This document shows positions 11,162-20,654 of a DNA stretch of 64,000 nucleotides, in pieces. This stretch comes from Lachnospiraceae bacterium. Lineage in GTDB: Bacteria > Bacillota > Clostridia > Lachnospirales > Lachnospiraceae. The stretch lies in NCBI GenBank assembly GCA_015057665.1, contig SVDY01000005.1, positions 1 through 64,000 of the forward strand. Direction: 5' to 3'. Each line of letters starts with the position of its first letter. Position 1 is the first letter of the stretch. The notes under the pieces are model-generated. The model did not search any database. It was not told the DNA's origin and was given only the letters and a program-made list of their open reading frames with translations. The position numbers and the translations under genes were made by a program.

Positions 11162-12322
11162 TTATTTCTTTAGAACCTGATATAAAAGCTCTGCCAAAGG
11201 TTCCATTGCGTTTTTTGCTTCTTCCTTTGTATTGGTCTGTGCCCCCACTTCTACAAGAAGGCTTCTCGGTTTTAAATGAAGATTATATCGATAGCCTTTT
11301 AAATATATTTTTCTTGTTAGTCCGGGATACAAATCAGCAGCTTTTAACTGCATTTGAAGACTGAATGCCAGATTATCTTCTTTATTGGGATTTTGCAGAT
11401 ATGTAATATCTCCGTTTTTCGCTGTACGGCTAAGACCGTTGAAAAACATGATTTTAGCTGTATCCGCTCCATTTACTTTCGTAACCAGTTTCGTTCCTTC
11501 TTTTACCGCATCTCTGTGAAGATCAATAACTACTTCAATGGATGGGAACTTTTCCAATATCCTTTTTACACCATTTCCTGCATAGGTATAGGCTTTACTA
11601 CGGTCCAGTTTTCCGTTGATCATGTCGTAAAAAGACCTGTCATGATAGGTTTTGATCTGATATTTTTCTTCCAATATTCTAGTAAGTTCATCGCCGGTTC
11701 CGATAATCGTTTCTGATTTATCACTATTTTTACTATCAGCAAAGTTTTCGCTGCCATGAGTATGATAAATCAAAATCTTAGGTTCTTCTTTATTAAAATC
11801 AATAGACAAGTCTTTCGATGCAAGTTTTTCTCCGTTTAACTCACTAGACGTTACAGTTGTTGTACTGTCAACAGTATAAAAATTTTTCAAAAGAAATTCA
11901 TAATTCTTTAGCTGCTCCACGGAATATGTTTTTGCCTCTGTTTCATTGGCCTGGATTTCTATTTCCTGAAGACTTTCTTCCTTACCCTCATCCGTTTCCA
12001 GAAAATAGGCAGGAACGTCTGCTTTATAAGATAAAAAATCATCTGTATCTTCCCAATATTTATCACAATAATCCATAATTGGAAATACTTCTTCTCTTAC
12101 AGATTCGACCAGTCTTTCCACAAGACTTTCCGTTGTCATATTTTTTTCATTATAAGTAATAAGAGGAACCATTTGGGAAACAGAGAAAGACAGACCGGAA
12201 TAAAGAAATGTTTCTTTTTTAATTTTCCAATCTTTATCTTCTCTATTATAAAATATCATATGATTTATCACAAAAATGGCAGACATCCATAAAAGAGCCT
12301 GCCATGCATTCTTTTTTGTCAT
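11162..12322 (-). CDS. spoIIP: stage II sporulation protein P (SpoIIP)
   Basis: Cell-wall hydrolase (amidase and endopeptidase) of the SpoIIDMP complex that drives engulfment during sporulation. A single N-terminal membrane segment (about residues 5-22) anchors the protein. The catalytic region starts with ILIYHTHGSENF, followed by VVIDLHRDA and LLVEVGAQTNT, matching the SpoIIP domain. The start was set at an ATG behind AAAGGGA, giving 386 residues; a 12-residue longer frame lacks a good ribosome binding site. It lies 54 bp downstream of gpr, the classical pairing. Confidence 0.95.
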   Translation of the reverse strand: MTKKNAWQALLWMSAIFVINHMIFYNREDKDWKIKKETFLYSGLSFSVSQMVPLITYNEKNMTTESLVERLVESVREEVFPIMDYCDKYWEDTDDFLSYKADVPAYFLETDEGKEESLQEIEIQANETEAKTYSVEQLKNYEFLLKNFYTVDSTTTVTSSELNGEKLASKDLSIDFNKEEPKILIYHTHGSENFADSKNSDKSETIIGTGDELTRILEEKYQIKTYHDRSFYDMINGKLDRSKAYTYAGNGVKRILEKFPSIEVVIDLHRDAVKEGTKLVTKVNGADTAKIMFFNGLSRTAKNGDITYLQNPNKEDNLAFSLQMQLKAADLYPGLTRKIYLKGYRYNLHLKPRSLLVEVGAQTNTKEEAKNAMEPLAELLYQVLKK

Positions 12323-12376
12323 AGTTGTCCCTTTCTGCCCAATCCGTCCTGATTTCATTCTATGACTTTGCTTTAT

Positions 12377-13246
12377 TTATATGACTATTTCATTAATTGC
12401 TTCTGAAATTGTATAGCTGATCTTTTTCACTGCCTCATCGATATTTTTCGGTGTGACAAACATATCCAGCAGTTCAGGCACAATATAATGATTCAGACTC
12501 ATCTCATCAGCATCTTCTGTTAATAAAGACAATGCATCATTTACCAAAGTGGGAACTGCAATCACAGTGGGAACTCCAATCGCAATCACATCAACTCCAA
12601 CTGTTTTTTTAGATATCTCCTTTCGATGATTTCCCACACCAGATCCGGGAGCGATACCCGTATTACAAATCTGAATGGTTTTGTTCAGTCTCTTTACATT
12701 TCTTGCTGCAAGAGCATCTATCACAAGTAATACATCCGGTTTTATTTCCTTTACAGTACCTTTAATGATTTCTACTGTTTCAATTCCTGTCTGTCCCATG
12801 ACGCCTGGAATCAAAGCACTCACTAATCTGGCATTTTTCACAATTCCTTCTTTCATTAAATGTCTTGTAACAAACAAATTTTTAATTACATCAGGTCCAA
12901 GGGAATCAGAAGTTATCTGGTCGTTCCCAAGACCTGCAACCAGAATATGCTTATATTGCTTTAGAATATATGCCAGTCTTTTTGCAAGAAAACAGCTCAT
13001 TTCCTTATGATAGGATTCGTCCGGTAAGGATAAGTCCTCGCCTTCTATAGTAATATATGTTCCTATTGGTTTCCCGATTGTCTGCTCTCCATTTTTATTT
13101 AATATACGGATTATAGTTTCTTTCATATTGTGATTCTCATTGTAATTAATCTGAATAGAAACTCCATCCTCAATCTCAGTTTCCCCAAGATTTTCTGTAA
13201 TTTCCAGAGCAAGGTCCGTTCTGGTCTTCCATTTTTGTTCCTTCAT
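12377..13246 (-). CDS. gpr: germination protease GPR (spore protease)
   Basis: Aspartic-type protease that degrades small acid-soluble proteins at germination, 289 residues. The core motif NTGIAPGSGVGNHRKEIS and the VIDALAARN stretch are diagnostic. Near the N-terminus TDLALE (residues 10-15) matches the self-processing site by which the GPR zymogen loses its propeptide during sporulation. Upstream of spoIIP and divergent from rpsT. I did not find a convincing SigF/SigG promoter in the upstream region. Confidence 0.95.
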   Translation of the reverse strand: MKEQKWKTRTDLALEITENLGETEIEDGVSIQINYNENHNMKETIIRILNKNGEQTIGKPIGTYITIEGEDLSLPDESYHKEMSCFLAKRLAYILKQYKHILVAGLGNDQITSDSLGPDVIKNLFVTRHLMKEGIVKNARLVSALIPGVMGQTGIETVEIIKGTVKEIKPDVLLVIDALAARNVKRLNKTIQICNTGIAPGSGVGNHRKEISKKTVGVDVIAIGVPTVIAVPTLVNDALSLLTEDADEMSLNHYIVPELLDMFVTPKNIDEAVKKISYTISEAINEIVI

Positions 13247-13347
13247 ATTCTTACCTCATTTATAAATTGCCACATTTAGGCTTGATTTTTATTCATTTCC
13301 GATATATAGTATTTCCTGGTGAAAAAAACCTATACTTATAACACTCA

Positions 13348-13381
13348 ATTTGTAATAATTTTTAGAAAAATTATTACAAAT
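13348..13381. promoter_or_regulatory. 16-bp perfect palindrome upstream of the rpsT promoter
   Basis: ATTTGTAATAATTTTT and its exact complement flank a 2-base centre (AG). The palindrome ends three bases before the rpsT -35 box. It lies far from the gpr start on the other strand and has no gene reading into it, so it is not an obvious terminator. It could be an operator or an AT-rich UP-like activating element. Confidence 0.6.
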
Positions 13382-13384
13382 CCC

Positions 13385-13413
13385 TTGACAAAATGAAGGG
13401 TGAACACTACAAT
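13385..13413 (+). promoter_or_regulatory. rpsT promoter
   Basis: TTGACA, 17 bases, TACAAT: a near-perfect SigA promoter. It would give an rpsT leader of about 100 nt, long enough for S20 autoregulation, although none is shown here. Confidence 0.85.
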
Positions 13414-13517
13414 AGAGTGGTATGTTTACATTAGATTGTCCGTGTCCAATTTAATACAAAACAATGTAATTCAGTACAATTAGGTTATGTAATTAAAAAT
13501 ATTTGGAGGTGCTCAGA

Positions 13518-13781
13518 TTGGCTAACATCAAATCTGCAAAGAAAAGAATTAAAGTTATCGAAACTAAAACATTAAGAAACAAAATGATCAAATCTAAGAT
13601 CAAAACTTACGTAAAGAACGTTGAAGCTGCTATCGCTGCTGGTGACAAAGCTGTTGCTACAGAAAAATTAAATGCAGCTATCTCCGAAATCAGCAAAGCT
13701 ACTTCTAAAGGAATCTTCCACAAGAACACAGCTGCTAGAAAAGTTTCTAACTTAACAAAAGCTGTTAACAAAATGGCTTAA
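13518..13781 (+). CDS. rpsT: 30S ribosomal protein S20
   Basis: Primary 16S rRNA-binding protein S20, Lys/Ala-rich, 87 residues, beginning MANIKSAKKR. The start is a TTG seven bases after GGAGGTG; the longer frame from a TTG five codons upstream would include the ribosome binding site and is rejected. Monocistronic: own promoter upstream and a strong terminator downstream. It interrupts an otherwise leftward run of genes between gpr and the MerR gene. Confidence 0.97.
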   Translation: MANIKSAKKRIKVIETKTLRNKMIKSKIKTYVKNVEAAIAAGDKAVATEKLNAAISEISKATSKGIFHKNTAARKVSNLTKAVNKMA

Positions 13782-13810
13782 TTGATAGCGATAATTTTAT
13801 AATGAATATA

Positions 13811-13851
13811 CAAAAGGCTGTTTCATCCCTCTCAGAAACAGCCTTTTTTGT
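13811..13851 (+). terminator. rho-independent terminator after rpsT
   Basis: AAAAGGCTGTTTC and GAAACAGCCTTTTTT form a GC-containing stem around a short loop and end in a T-run. The gene on the other side (MerR type) converges, so it probably works in both directions. Confidence 0.9.
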
Positions 13852-13867
13852 ATGCATTTCTATAAAA

Positions 13868-14713
13868 TTATAAATTATGGAACAGGTTAACAAGATATAT
13901 CACAGCAAAGAAAACCATTGTTAAAATTGTCCCAGCCAGTGCGTCCTCCCCCCACATATAATATGTTGTAAAAAACAATATAATTTCCCATATAATCAAT
14001 GGCAGTATACGAATGCATAAAATCAATGTCTTCCTGCGTCCGATATCCATTGTTTTCGGTTCTTCCAATTCAGGATGCAACATCTCACAATGTACTGTGG
14101 AACCATATCTTCCATGAATACGCATGGCACTGTATTCTATTCCATCTAGAATGAACTCCGGATACATGCCCTCTTTTGTAATTGTAATATCCTTATTCTG
14201 GTCCTTAGCGTATTTTAAAAGAGCATCTGTAAATTCATGAGATGTATTTATAATTATATCTGGAATAAACATAAATTTCCTATTTGATTCGTATCTGGCA
14301 ACTTGTTTATAATCTTCTATAAGCTGATAAAATTTATTGCCCTTTTGTTCCTCTCTTTCGATATAGGACAAAAAGTAATCTGAATCGATCCTGTCTTTGG
14401 ATTCTCTTCTTAATTCCTCACACAGACGAATTACATTCAACAACTCAGCTCTCTCTATCTCTACCTGTTGTTTGCGTTTGGCAGCTGCATCACTTAAAGA
14501 AATATTGCCTATTAAAACACTTTTGATATCTTCTAGAGACATTCCTGTTTTTCGTAATACTCGAATTAATTTTAAATCTTGAATCTCGGCTTCACCATAT
14601 TCCCGATATCCATTAGACTCATTTCTTGTTGGATGAATCAGTTCCTCTTTTTCGTAAAAACGGATATTCTGCTTTGAGATACCTGTCAATTTTTCTACTT
14701 GTGATATATTCAT
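13868..14713 (-). CDS. MerR family transcriptional regulator with C-terminal membrane region
   Basis: 281 residues. The N-terminus is a MerR winged helix (MNISQVEKLTGISKQNIRFYE... GYREY), followed by a coiled-coil region at about residues 60-110. The middle part is a predicted sensory domain of unknown type. The C-terminal ~60 residues contain two hydrophobic segments (about 229-246 and 256-275), so the regulator may be membrane-anchored. A target gene is not obvious; the gene has its own MerR-type promoter and probably regulates itself. Confidence 0.85.
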   Translation of the reverse strand: MNISQVEKLTGISKQNIRFYEKEELIHPTRNESNGYREYGEAEIQDLKLIRVLRKTGMSLEDIKSVLIGNISLSDAAAKRKQQVEIERAELLNVIRLCEELRRESKDRIDSDYFLSYIEREEQKGNKFYQLIEDYKQVARYESNRKFMFIPDIIINTSHEFTDALLKYAKDQNKDITITKEGMYPEFILDGIEYSAMRIHGRYGSTVHCEMLHPELEEPKTMDIGRRKTLILCIRILPLIIWEIILFFTTYYMWGEDALAGTILTMVFFAVIYLVNLFHNL

Positions 14714-14746
14714 AATACTTACCTCCTTCAGTCTTCTTTTAAGCTC

Positions 14747-14777
14747 ATACTAAGGGATATAGTAAGTATAAGGTCAA
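14747..14777 (-). promoter_or_regulatory. promoter of the MerR gene with a 19-bp spacer
   Basis: On the minus strand TTGACC (14772-14777), 19 bases, TAGTAT (14747-14752). A spacer of 19-20 bp instead of 17 is the hallmark of promoters activated by MerR proteins, so autoregulation is likely (inference). Confidence 0.55.
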
Positions 14778-14796
14778 GAAAAAAAGAAAGAAAAAT

Positions 14797-15777
14797 CTAT
14801 TTTGAGCTGAATTTTATAATTAAAAGTTCAACAGACACACGGTCGATCCACTGACCGGTCTTTACCATCTCCTCTGCCAGAGCACATTCTTCCAGATTGG
14901 CAAGCAATTGCTTCTTAGAAAATCTCTCTGCCTGTTTGGCATATTTTTCCGCAATATAAGGAGAAAGCCCGCCGGCACTTCCCATCTCTTTGGAAGACTT
15001 ACGAAGTTCCTTCATATCTTTCATCTGAGCCATCAGCTGAAACTGTCTTGCAATCAGAAAAAGAATTCTCATTGGAGGTTCCTTAAGTGCTAAAAGCTGA
15101 TCATATAAGGCCATTGCCTTCTTTTGATTCTTAGAGGCCATAGCTGAAATCATCTCAAATATATGATTGGTAATCTCTACTGTTATAATCTCATCGATAT
15201 CTTTCCTGTCAATCACTTCTCTATCACCAACATAATCAGCAAGTTTGCTAATTTCATTCTTTAACTGATTCATATCCGATGATGTCAGGGATAATAGATA
15301 AGATAAATCATTCTGTCTAATCTTCTTCCCTCTTCTTGATAACAAGCCGGCACACCATGTTATTAATTGTTTCTCATCCGGTGCAGTACATTCACAAATA
15401 TATCCATGATCTTTAATATATTTATAGACTTTATTTCGCTTATCCACTTCCTGTTCTACCATGACAATAACAGTGGTATCCGGAAGCTTTTTTAACACTT
15501 CCAGATAATCCTCAGCAGCTTTTTTTAGGAAACCTGTATCTTCCAACAGGATTAGTCTTCTGTCCTGAAAAAAAGGCATGGTCTCTGCAATGGATGCGAT
15601 GGATGGAACATCTGCCTGTCTGCCTTCAAAACGAGAAAAGTTAATACTATCATCCGGATCTACTATAGCTGGACACAGAAGCTGCTTTGTCTGCTGCACC
15701 AGATAATGTTCATCTCCATATATTAGATAGATGGAATCAAAGGTTTCATTTTTTATATTTTCCTTAATATGCTTCAT
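14797..15777 (-). CDS. holA: DNA polymerase III subunit delta
   Basis: Clamp-loader delta subunit of 326 residues. Features of the family are IYLIYGDEHYLVQQT near the N-terminus, RLILLEDTGFL in the middle and a C-terminal collar domain (LLFLIARQFQLMAQMKDM). It opens the beta sliding clamp during clamp loading. It lies 41 bp downstream of comEC, the conserved comEC-holA order of Firmicutes. Confidence 0.95.
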   Translation of the reverse strand: MKHIKENIKNETFDSIYLIYGDEHYLVQQTKQLLCPAIVDPDDSINFSRFEGRQADVPSIASIAETMPFFQDRRLILLEDTGFLKKAAEDYLEVLKKLPDTTVIVMVEQEVDKRNKVYKYIKDHGYICECTAPDEKQLITWCAGLLSRRGKKIRQNDLSYLLSLTSSDMNQLKNEISKLADYVGDREVIDRKDIDEIITVEITNHIFEMISAMASKNQKKAMALYDQLLALKEPPMRILFLIARQFQLMAQMKDMKELRKSSKEMGSAGGLSPYIAEKYAKQAERFSKKQLLANLEECALAEEMVKTGQWIDRVSVELLIIKFSSK

Positions 15778-15818
15778 TTTACCCTATCCTCAAAATAATG
15801 TTTCATATTATATTGCAT

Positions 15819-18230
15819 CTATTTTACCATACCGTACCCCAAATAGGAAGTTTCTTTCCCCAATCTTATTTCAACTGCACCATGATACATTGTATAAAAG
15901 ATTTTCGAACCTGATTTTTGAATTCTTTGTACCGTTTCTTTGGCAGGATGCCCGTAATGATTCTCTGCCTCACAGGAAATAAGGGCTGCATCCGGTACAA
16001 AAGTTTTGAGAAGTTCCTCTTTTGTACCATTTGCTGAACCGTGGTGACCAACTTTTAATATCTGTTCCTTATCTTTATCCATGGAATATCTTTTTAAATG
16101 TCTGATCATCTCATTTTCTCCTTCCTTTTCCACATCACCGGTTAGAAGAATCTGTTGATGCCGTGTATTCAAAAGCAGCACCATGCTGTTCTGATTCTCA
16201 TCACCTGTATTATTATTTTTTGGGTAGACACAATAGAAAATACTGTCTTTTAATTTTACTTTGTCTCCCTGTTTTATATAAAATAACTTTGTATTATTTA
16301 TACGGGCTAACTCCTCAAGTTCCAACTGTTTGTCACTCTTTTCCTTTCTTATGGGAAGAATCAGATGATTTACAGGATAACCTGACTTTAATAATTCTTT
16401 CAAACCGGAAACATGATCTTCATCCATATGTGATAAAAACCAATAATCCACATGCTGAATTCCATAGTATTCAAGGGCAGGCCTGATCACATACTGTCCA
16501 ATATTTCTCTCGGATGTACTTCCCCCGTCAATCATACATACTTCTCCATATTCTGTATGATAAAGAATTCCATCTCCCTGCCCCACATCCAGCATAGTAA
16601 GAAAACAATCATTCCTTCCTGTACAATGAACAAAAACGCTGCCGCAGAAAAGCATAACAGGAATCATAAAATATGCTTTCTTTTTCCATTTTTTAAAAAT
16701 AAGATAAAACACCAGAATTCCACAGCACAAAAAAAGATAATAAGCCAGAGCAAATAGAGGTCCCCGATATCCGGCCTGCAGATAAGACAGAGGGAATTTT
16801 TGAGCTGTCTGACACAATATATCATATAGTTTCAAAATCCACTCTGACAGTCTGATACCTATATGGACAAGAGGTTCAAGTACAAGAAAAAAACATCCCA
16901 TGCCCCCCGCAAACAACAGAGGGACAAGAAACGTCATAAGCGGAATGACAACCAGATTTAACAAAAAACCTGCAACAGAAAATCCATAAAAAAAATATAA
17001 AGACAAGGGCAGTGTAAAAACAATAATAAGTCCTCCTGTAATCATGCTGTCTCTCAGCCTGTTATGCCCTGTTTTATATTGAAAAACAGAAAAGAGAAAT
17101 GGACATATTATTCCAACAGAGATCATTGCGCCAAAGGATAATAAAAAGCCACTGTCAAACAATCTGGCAGGAATCTCATATAACAGCCACAAGGCGGCAA
17201 ATGACAAAGCAGATGGCAGATCATAATAATATCCTTTCAGCTCAGCGATTAAATAAATGCATAACATAATGGCCGCTCTCAGACAGGAACTGCTCATTCC
17301 TGACATAATTGCATATAGAAGAATGCATGGAAAAGATGCTGTAACACTGATCGCATATCCTAATCCTGCTTTGCGAAGCAATTTGTATATTCCAGCTCCC
17401 AAAAGACTCATGTGCAGTCCGGATACCGCCAGTACATGACTGATACCGCCAAATTCATAAAGTTGTTTTTGTTCCTCTGTAAGATAATCTTTTTCACCAT
17501 AAGCCATGGCAATACCGATTCCCGAGTATTCTTCTTTCATATGTTTTCTGATATAATCTATTGCTTTTTGACGTATTTTATAGAGGCCGTCCTTAATCAG
17601 AAAACTGCCAAATCTCACTTCTACAAGCTCCGCTTCTTTTACAACAGCCAGAACTCCCCTGCCCTCTTCATAGGATTTTTGATGAAAACCACCTGGATTT
17701 GCAGGATATGGGAAACTGTCTATCCGTCCCTTTACTTTCATATAACTTCCAATAGGACCATTCGGTTTTTCATCAAGATATATCAGTAATTTCCCTCCCT
17801 GCCGGCTTCCATTTATCTGCAGCCGGTCAATGACAACAGAACAGGAATATTCCTTTTCTATCATATTATCAACCTGTCCTTCTATAATACATTTTCTGTC
17901 ATTGATATAAAGATTCAGATTGTCTTTATATTCATTCCATATATGACATCTGAATCCACCAGCCAAAAGACCGGCACAAAGTACAACCATCACCGGAAGC
18001 GGACGAAGGCGCATTCCGGGATTGTAAGTGGCCGCCAAGGTATTGAGCAAACTCATACTTTGGCTCGTCGCTGACATAAAAAAGCCGCCCTTTTTTAGAA
18101 CTACAATTACAAAACATATAATTGCAGCCAAACAAAGGGCAGCCAAAGCTGCCGTTCCATGAAACTGCCACATCCATACCTCTCCGAGTACAAATCCTGC
18201 CAGCGCACAAGGCAACGGTCTTTTATTCAA
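15819..18230 (-). CDS. comEC: ComEC/Rec2 competence DNA channel protein
   Basis: Membrane channel for single-stranded DNA uptake in natural transformation, 803 residues. An N-terminal DUF4131-type region with membrane segments is followed by the ComEC competence domain (about residues 230-520; VLAVSGLHMSLLG is a signature). The C-terminal metallo-beta-lactamase domain carries DVGQGDG and HMDEDHVSGL, with HHGS and GHP further on. All parts appear intact. The start is TTG behind AAAGGAG. holA follows, and comEA lies 3 kb upstream in the same direction. Confidence 0.93.
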   Translation of the reverse strand: MNKRPLPCALAGFVLGEVWMWQFHGTAALAALCLAAIICFVIVVLKKGGFFMSATSQSMSLLNTLAATYNPGMRLRPLPVMVVLCAGLLAGGFRCHIWNEYKDNLNLYINDRKCIIEGQVDNMIEKEYSCSVVIDRLQINGSRQGGKLLIYLDEKPNGPIGSYMKVKGRIDSFPYPANPGGFHQKSYEEGRGVLAVVKEAELVEVRFGSFLIKDGLYKIRQKAIDYIRKHMKEEYSGIGIAMAYGEKDYLTEEQKQLYEFGGISHVLAVSGLHMSLLGAGIYKLLRKAGLGYAISVTASFPCILLYAIMSGMSSSCLRAAIMLCIYLIAELKGYYYDLPSALSFAALWLLYEIPARLFDSGFLLSFGAMISVGIICPFLFSVFQYKTGHNRLRDSMITGGLIIVFTLPLSLYFFYGFSVAGFLLNLVVIPLMTFLVPLLFAGGMGCFFLVLEPLVHIGIRLSEWILKLYDILCQTAQKFPLSYLQAGYRGPLFALAYYLFLCCGILVFYLIFKKWKKKAYFMIPVMLFCGSVFVHCTGRNDCFLTMLDVGQGDGILYHTEYGEVCMIDGGSTSERNIGQYVIRPALEYYGIQHVDYWFLSHMDEDHVSGLKELLKSGYPVNHLILPIRKEKSDKQLELEELARINNTKLFYIKQGDKVKLKDSIFYCVYPKNNNTGDENQNSMVLLLNTRHQQILLTGDVEKEGENEMIRHLKRYSMDKDKEQILKVGHHGSANGTKEELLKTFVPDAALISCEAENHYGHPAKETVQRIQKSGSKIFYTMYHGAVEIRLGKETSYLGYGMVK

Positions 18231-18283
18231 TTATATTCTCCTTTTCGTCTGTGCATCTCAGCCATTTGATGACCAGACATATA

Positions 18284-19216
18284 CTATTGTTTGATTAAAT
18301 CCAGATTTCTTTCAATCGGCTGGCTGAAATCTATATTTGCTCTAAAACCGCTGATAGGTTTTCCATTCACCGTGAACTGAACCTTGCTGACACCGGCTCT
18401 TTCTGCCAGAGAATTTACAATCGCGTACACTGTGACCTCACCTGATATGTTCTCCAAAGGATCCAGAAATTCTTTACTAAGATCTACATAACAAATCAGA
18501 TCCTTTGTTACAGTTTTAAGCACTGTTGTACCTGCCGGAAGTGGTGAATGAAATTCATCTGTACTGATAATACTCTCAATAATCAACTGTTCCATTGGTA
18601 CATTATTCACTACCTGAATTGCAACTTCCTTTTTTATCAGTTTTGTACCGGTATCATCTGCAAAATATAAGATAGTCTTTTCTTCCTGGTTTACTCCCCA
18701 GTTTTCTTCCGTACCATCAATAAAATAATCCTTGCTCATCATACCAACAGGCTGACTGCTCAGGGTCATAAGAGGCGTTCCTGACACTTTAAACTCAACA
18801 GTCTGAATTTCTTCTATCTGGGTCAATGTTCTGACAATACTGGCACGAAGAAAAATCTCTTTGATACTGTCCAAGTTGGAATATTCCGTTGTAAAATCAA
18901 TGATCAGATTGGAATTTTCCAAGTAAATATCAGACCACACAATGTCCTGTGGAATGGAAGGCTGTCCTTCTAAAGTTTCCGGAGCATTTTTTAATCGAAA
19001 AAGAATCTCTTTTGCTTTTTCAATCCCCTGACTGTTACCTGTGAACTGATAAGGAACTTTATGGAAGGAGTAACCATCGGTAGAAATATAATAAAGTAAA
19101 ATGTCACCTTCCGGCTGTTCTTTCTTATCTCTTCTAGGCGAAAATATGCTTATCAAAATAACAAGAACCATTGTCATAATAATAAGAACCGGAATTCCAA
19201 ATACATATTTTTTCAT
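18284..19216 (-). CDS. GerMN domain protein, membrane-anchored
   Basis: 310 residues with an N-terminal membrane anchor (about residues 5-26) and no lipobox cysteine. Two GerMN-like domains follow, at about residues 40-150 and 170-300; the second carries TVYAIVNSLAERAGVSKVQF and the first LRASIVRTLTQIEEIQTVEF, so they look like internal repeats. GerM proteins act in spore formation and germination in Bacillus. Here the gene follows a response regulator and histidine kinase by 18 bp, so a cell-surface role linked to that signalling pair is equally possible. Confidence 0.85.
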   Translation of the reverse strand: MKKYVFGIPVLIIMTMVLVILISIFSPRRDKKEQPEGDILLYYISTDGYSFHKVPYQFTGNSQGIEKAKEILFRLKNAPETLEGQPSIPQDIVWSDIYLENSNLIIDFTTEYSNLDSIKEIFLRASIVRTLTQIEEIQTVEFKVSGTPLMTLSSQPVGMMSKDYFIDGTEENWGVNQEEKTILYFADDTGTKLIKKEVAIQVVNNVPMEQLIIESIISTDEFHSPLPAGTTVLKTVTKDLICYVDLSKEFLDPLENISGEVTVYAIVNSLAERAGVSKVQFTVNGKPISGFRANIDFSQPIERNLDLIKQ

Positions 19217-19234
19217 CTCATATCCCCTCTCATT

Positions 19235-20647
19235 CTATGACATATATTTTAGTGGGATTCTTACTGAGAAAGTAGTGCCTTCTCCCGGAACACTGTGTAC
19301 CTTAACAGCACCTTTATGAAGAAGAATTACCTCTCTTGTAATTGCCAGGCCCAGACCTGTACCGCCGGTTTCTCTTGATCTTGCTTTATCAACCCGGTAA
19401 AAACGTTCAAAGATATGTTCCTGATGTTTCTCATCAATGCCTTCCCCGCTGTCTTCCACTTTAAGATAGAAATACTTGTGGTCTGCGTTCAGATACACAC
19501 GTACCCAGCCGCCGTCTCTGTTGTATTTTATTCCATTCTCAATCAGATTGGAAATAGCAAGAGTAAGTTTAACCTGATCCACCTCTGCCATGACGGGACG
19601 AAACGGTTCAAAACCGATTTCAATATCACGATTGGCAGCAATTGGATTCAGACGTTTTATAATGGAATCTACAAGTTCATTCATATTGAGCTTTTCAACA
19701 TTTAATTTGGCAACCTTTTTGTCCATCTTAACAAGATCCAAAAGATCGCTGATAATAATGTTCTCCCTGTCAATCTCGGCAACGATATCTTCCATAAATT
19801 CCCGGTATAGTTCTACATCTGCATCAGGCATACAAAGCAGGGATTCAGCAAGAACCTTCATAGATGTCATAGGTGTTTTCAGTTCATGTGATACATTGGA
19901 CACAAATTCCTGTCTGGAAGCTTCTAAAGTCTGAGCTTTCACAAGAATATCATTAAATCCGCCTGTTAACTCCTGAAGCTCACGATATCCGTATGGTTTT
20001 AACTGTTCATCCGTATGTCCGTCCGCAATGTATTGTACATTTTTCTTTAAAGTTTTAAATTGTCCGGTTAACAAGCCGGCTGCTATGGCACTAAGTGCAA
20101 GGCCAACAGCAATAAACAAAATAACCAGACTGTGATACAGACTTCTCATCTGCTGTTCCATCCTAATCACATCTAAACAAGAAGAAATCACACATATAAC
20201 ACCTGTCACATTCCCTCCCGTAGAATCTGTAATCGGATATACGATTTCAATGTACTGGCCTTCTCTGTTGGAAAGTACCCCCGTATGACCTGCCATAACC
20301 TTTAATACATCTTCTGTCATCAGATATCGGTTATCTTCGATTCCAAATGTATCTTTTACGATTCTGAAATTCTGGTCAATAACCATGATACGGCCTTCCA
20401 TCAGTCCGGCAAACTGTTCAAGTTCTATTCCTAAAGATTCATTCATACTGGTAAACTGGAAACCGGAAGATTTGATTCGGTCCGCAACCATAATACATTT
20501 GCTTTGAACAGTTTCTGTCTTCTGGTTCCATAATTTAGCATTCTGAGATTCTATCATAAGCTTACCAAATATGGAAGGAATAAGAATAGAAAATAATGCT
20601 AACACAAAGAAAATGGCAAAACGCATACTGCCAAATACGTTTGCCAA
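19235..20647 (-). CDS. sensor histidine kinase (PhoR/WalK-like)
   Basis: 470 residues: membrane segment at about 10-28, an extracytoplasmic domain of about 140 residues, a second membrane segment at about 173-194, then HAMP. The dimerisation domain has the phosphoacceptor H254 in SHELKTPM. The ATP-binding domain shows NLIENGIKYN (N box), DSGEGI and GGTGLGLAI (G boxes). All motifs needed for kinase activity are present. The start is TTG, eight bases after the response regulator stop. Its partner is the upstream OmpR-type regulator; the signal is unknown. Confidence 0.93.
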   Translation of the reverse strand: MANVFGSMRFAIFFVLALFSILIPSIFGKLMIESQNAKLWNQKTETVQSKCIMVADRIKSSGFQFTSMNESLGIELEQFAGLMEGRIMVIDQNFRIVKDTFGIEDNRYLMTEDVLKVMAGHTGVLSNREGQYIEIVYPITDSTGGNVTGVICVISSCLDVIRMEQQMRSLYHSLVILFIAVGLALSAIAAGLLTGQFKTLKKNVQYIADGHTDEQLKPYGYRELQELTGGFNDILVKAQTLEASRQEFVSNVSHELKTPMTSMKVLAESLLCMPDADVELYREFMEDIVAEIDRENIIISDLLDLVKMDKKVAKLNVEKLNMNELVDSIIKRLNPIAANRDIEIGFEPFRPVMAEVDQVKLTLAISNLIENGIKYNRDGGWVRVYLNADHKYFYLKVEDSGEGIDEKHQEHIFERFYRVDKARSRETGGTGLGLAITREVILLHKGAVKVHSVPGEGTTFSVRIPLKYMS

Positions 20648-20654
20648 ATTCTTC

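Noticed and set aside
12377-13246. A hydrogenase maturation protease reading of the 289-residue gene
   Set aside because: Fold relatives exist, but the GPR motifs and the spoIIP neighbour settle it as the spore protease.
13503-13517. Longer S20 frame
   Set aside because: It would translate the GGAGGTG ribosome binding site; the standard S20 start follows it.
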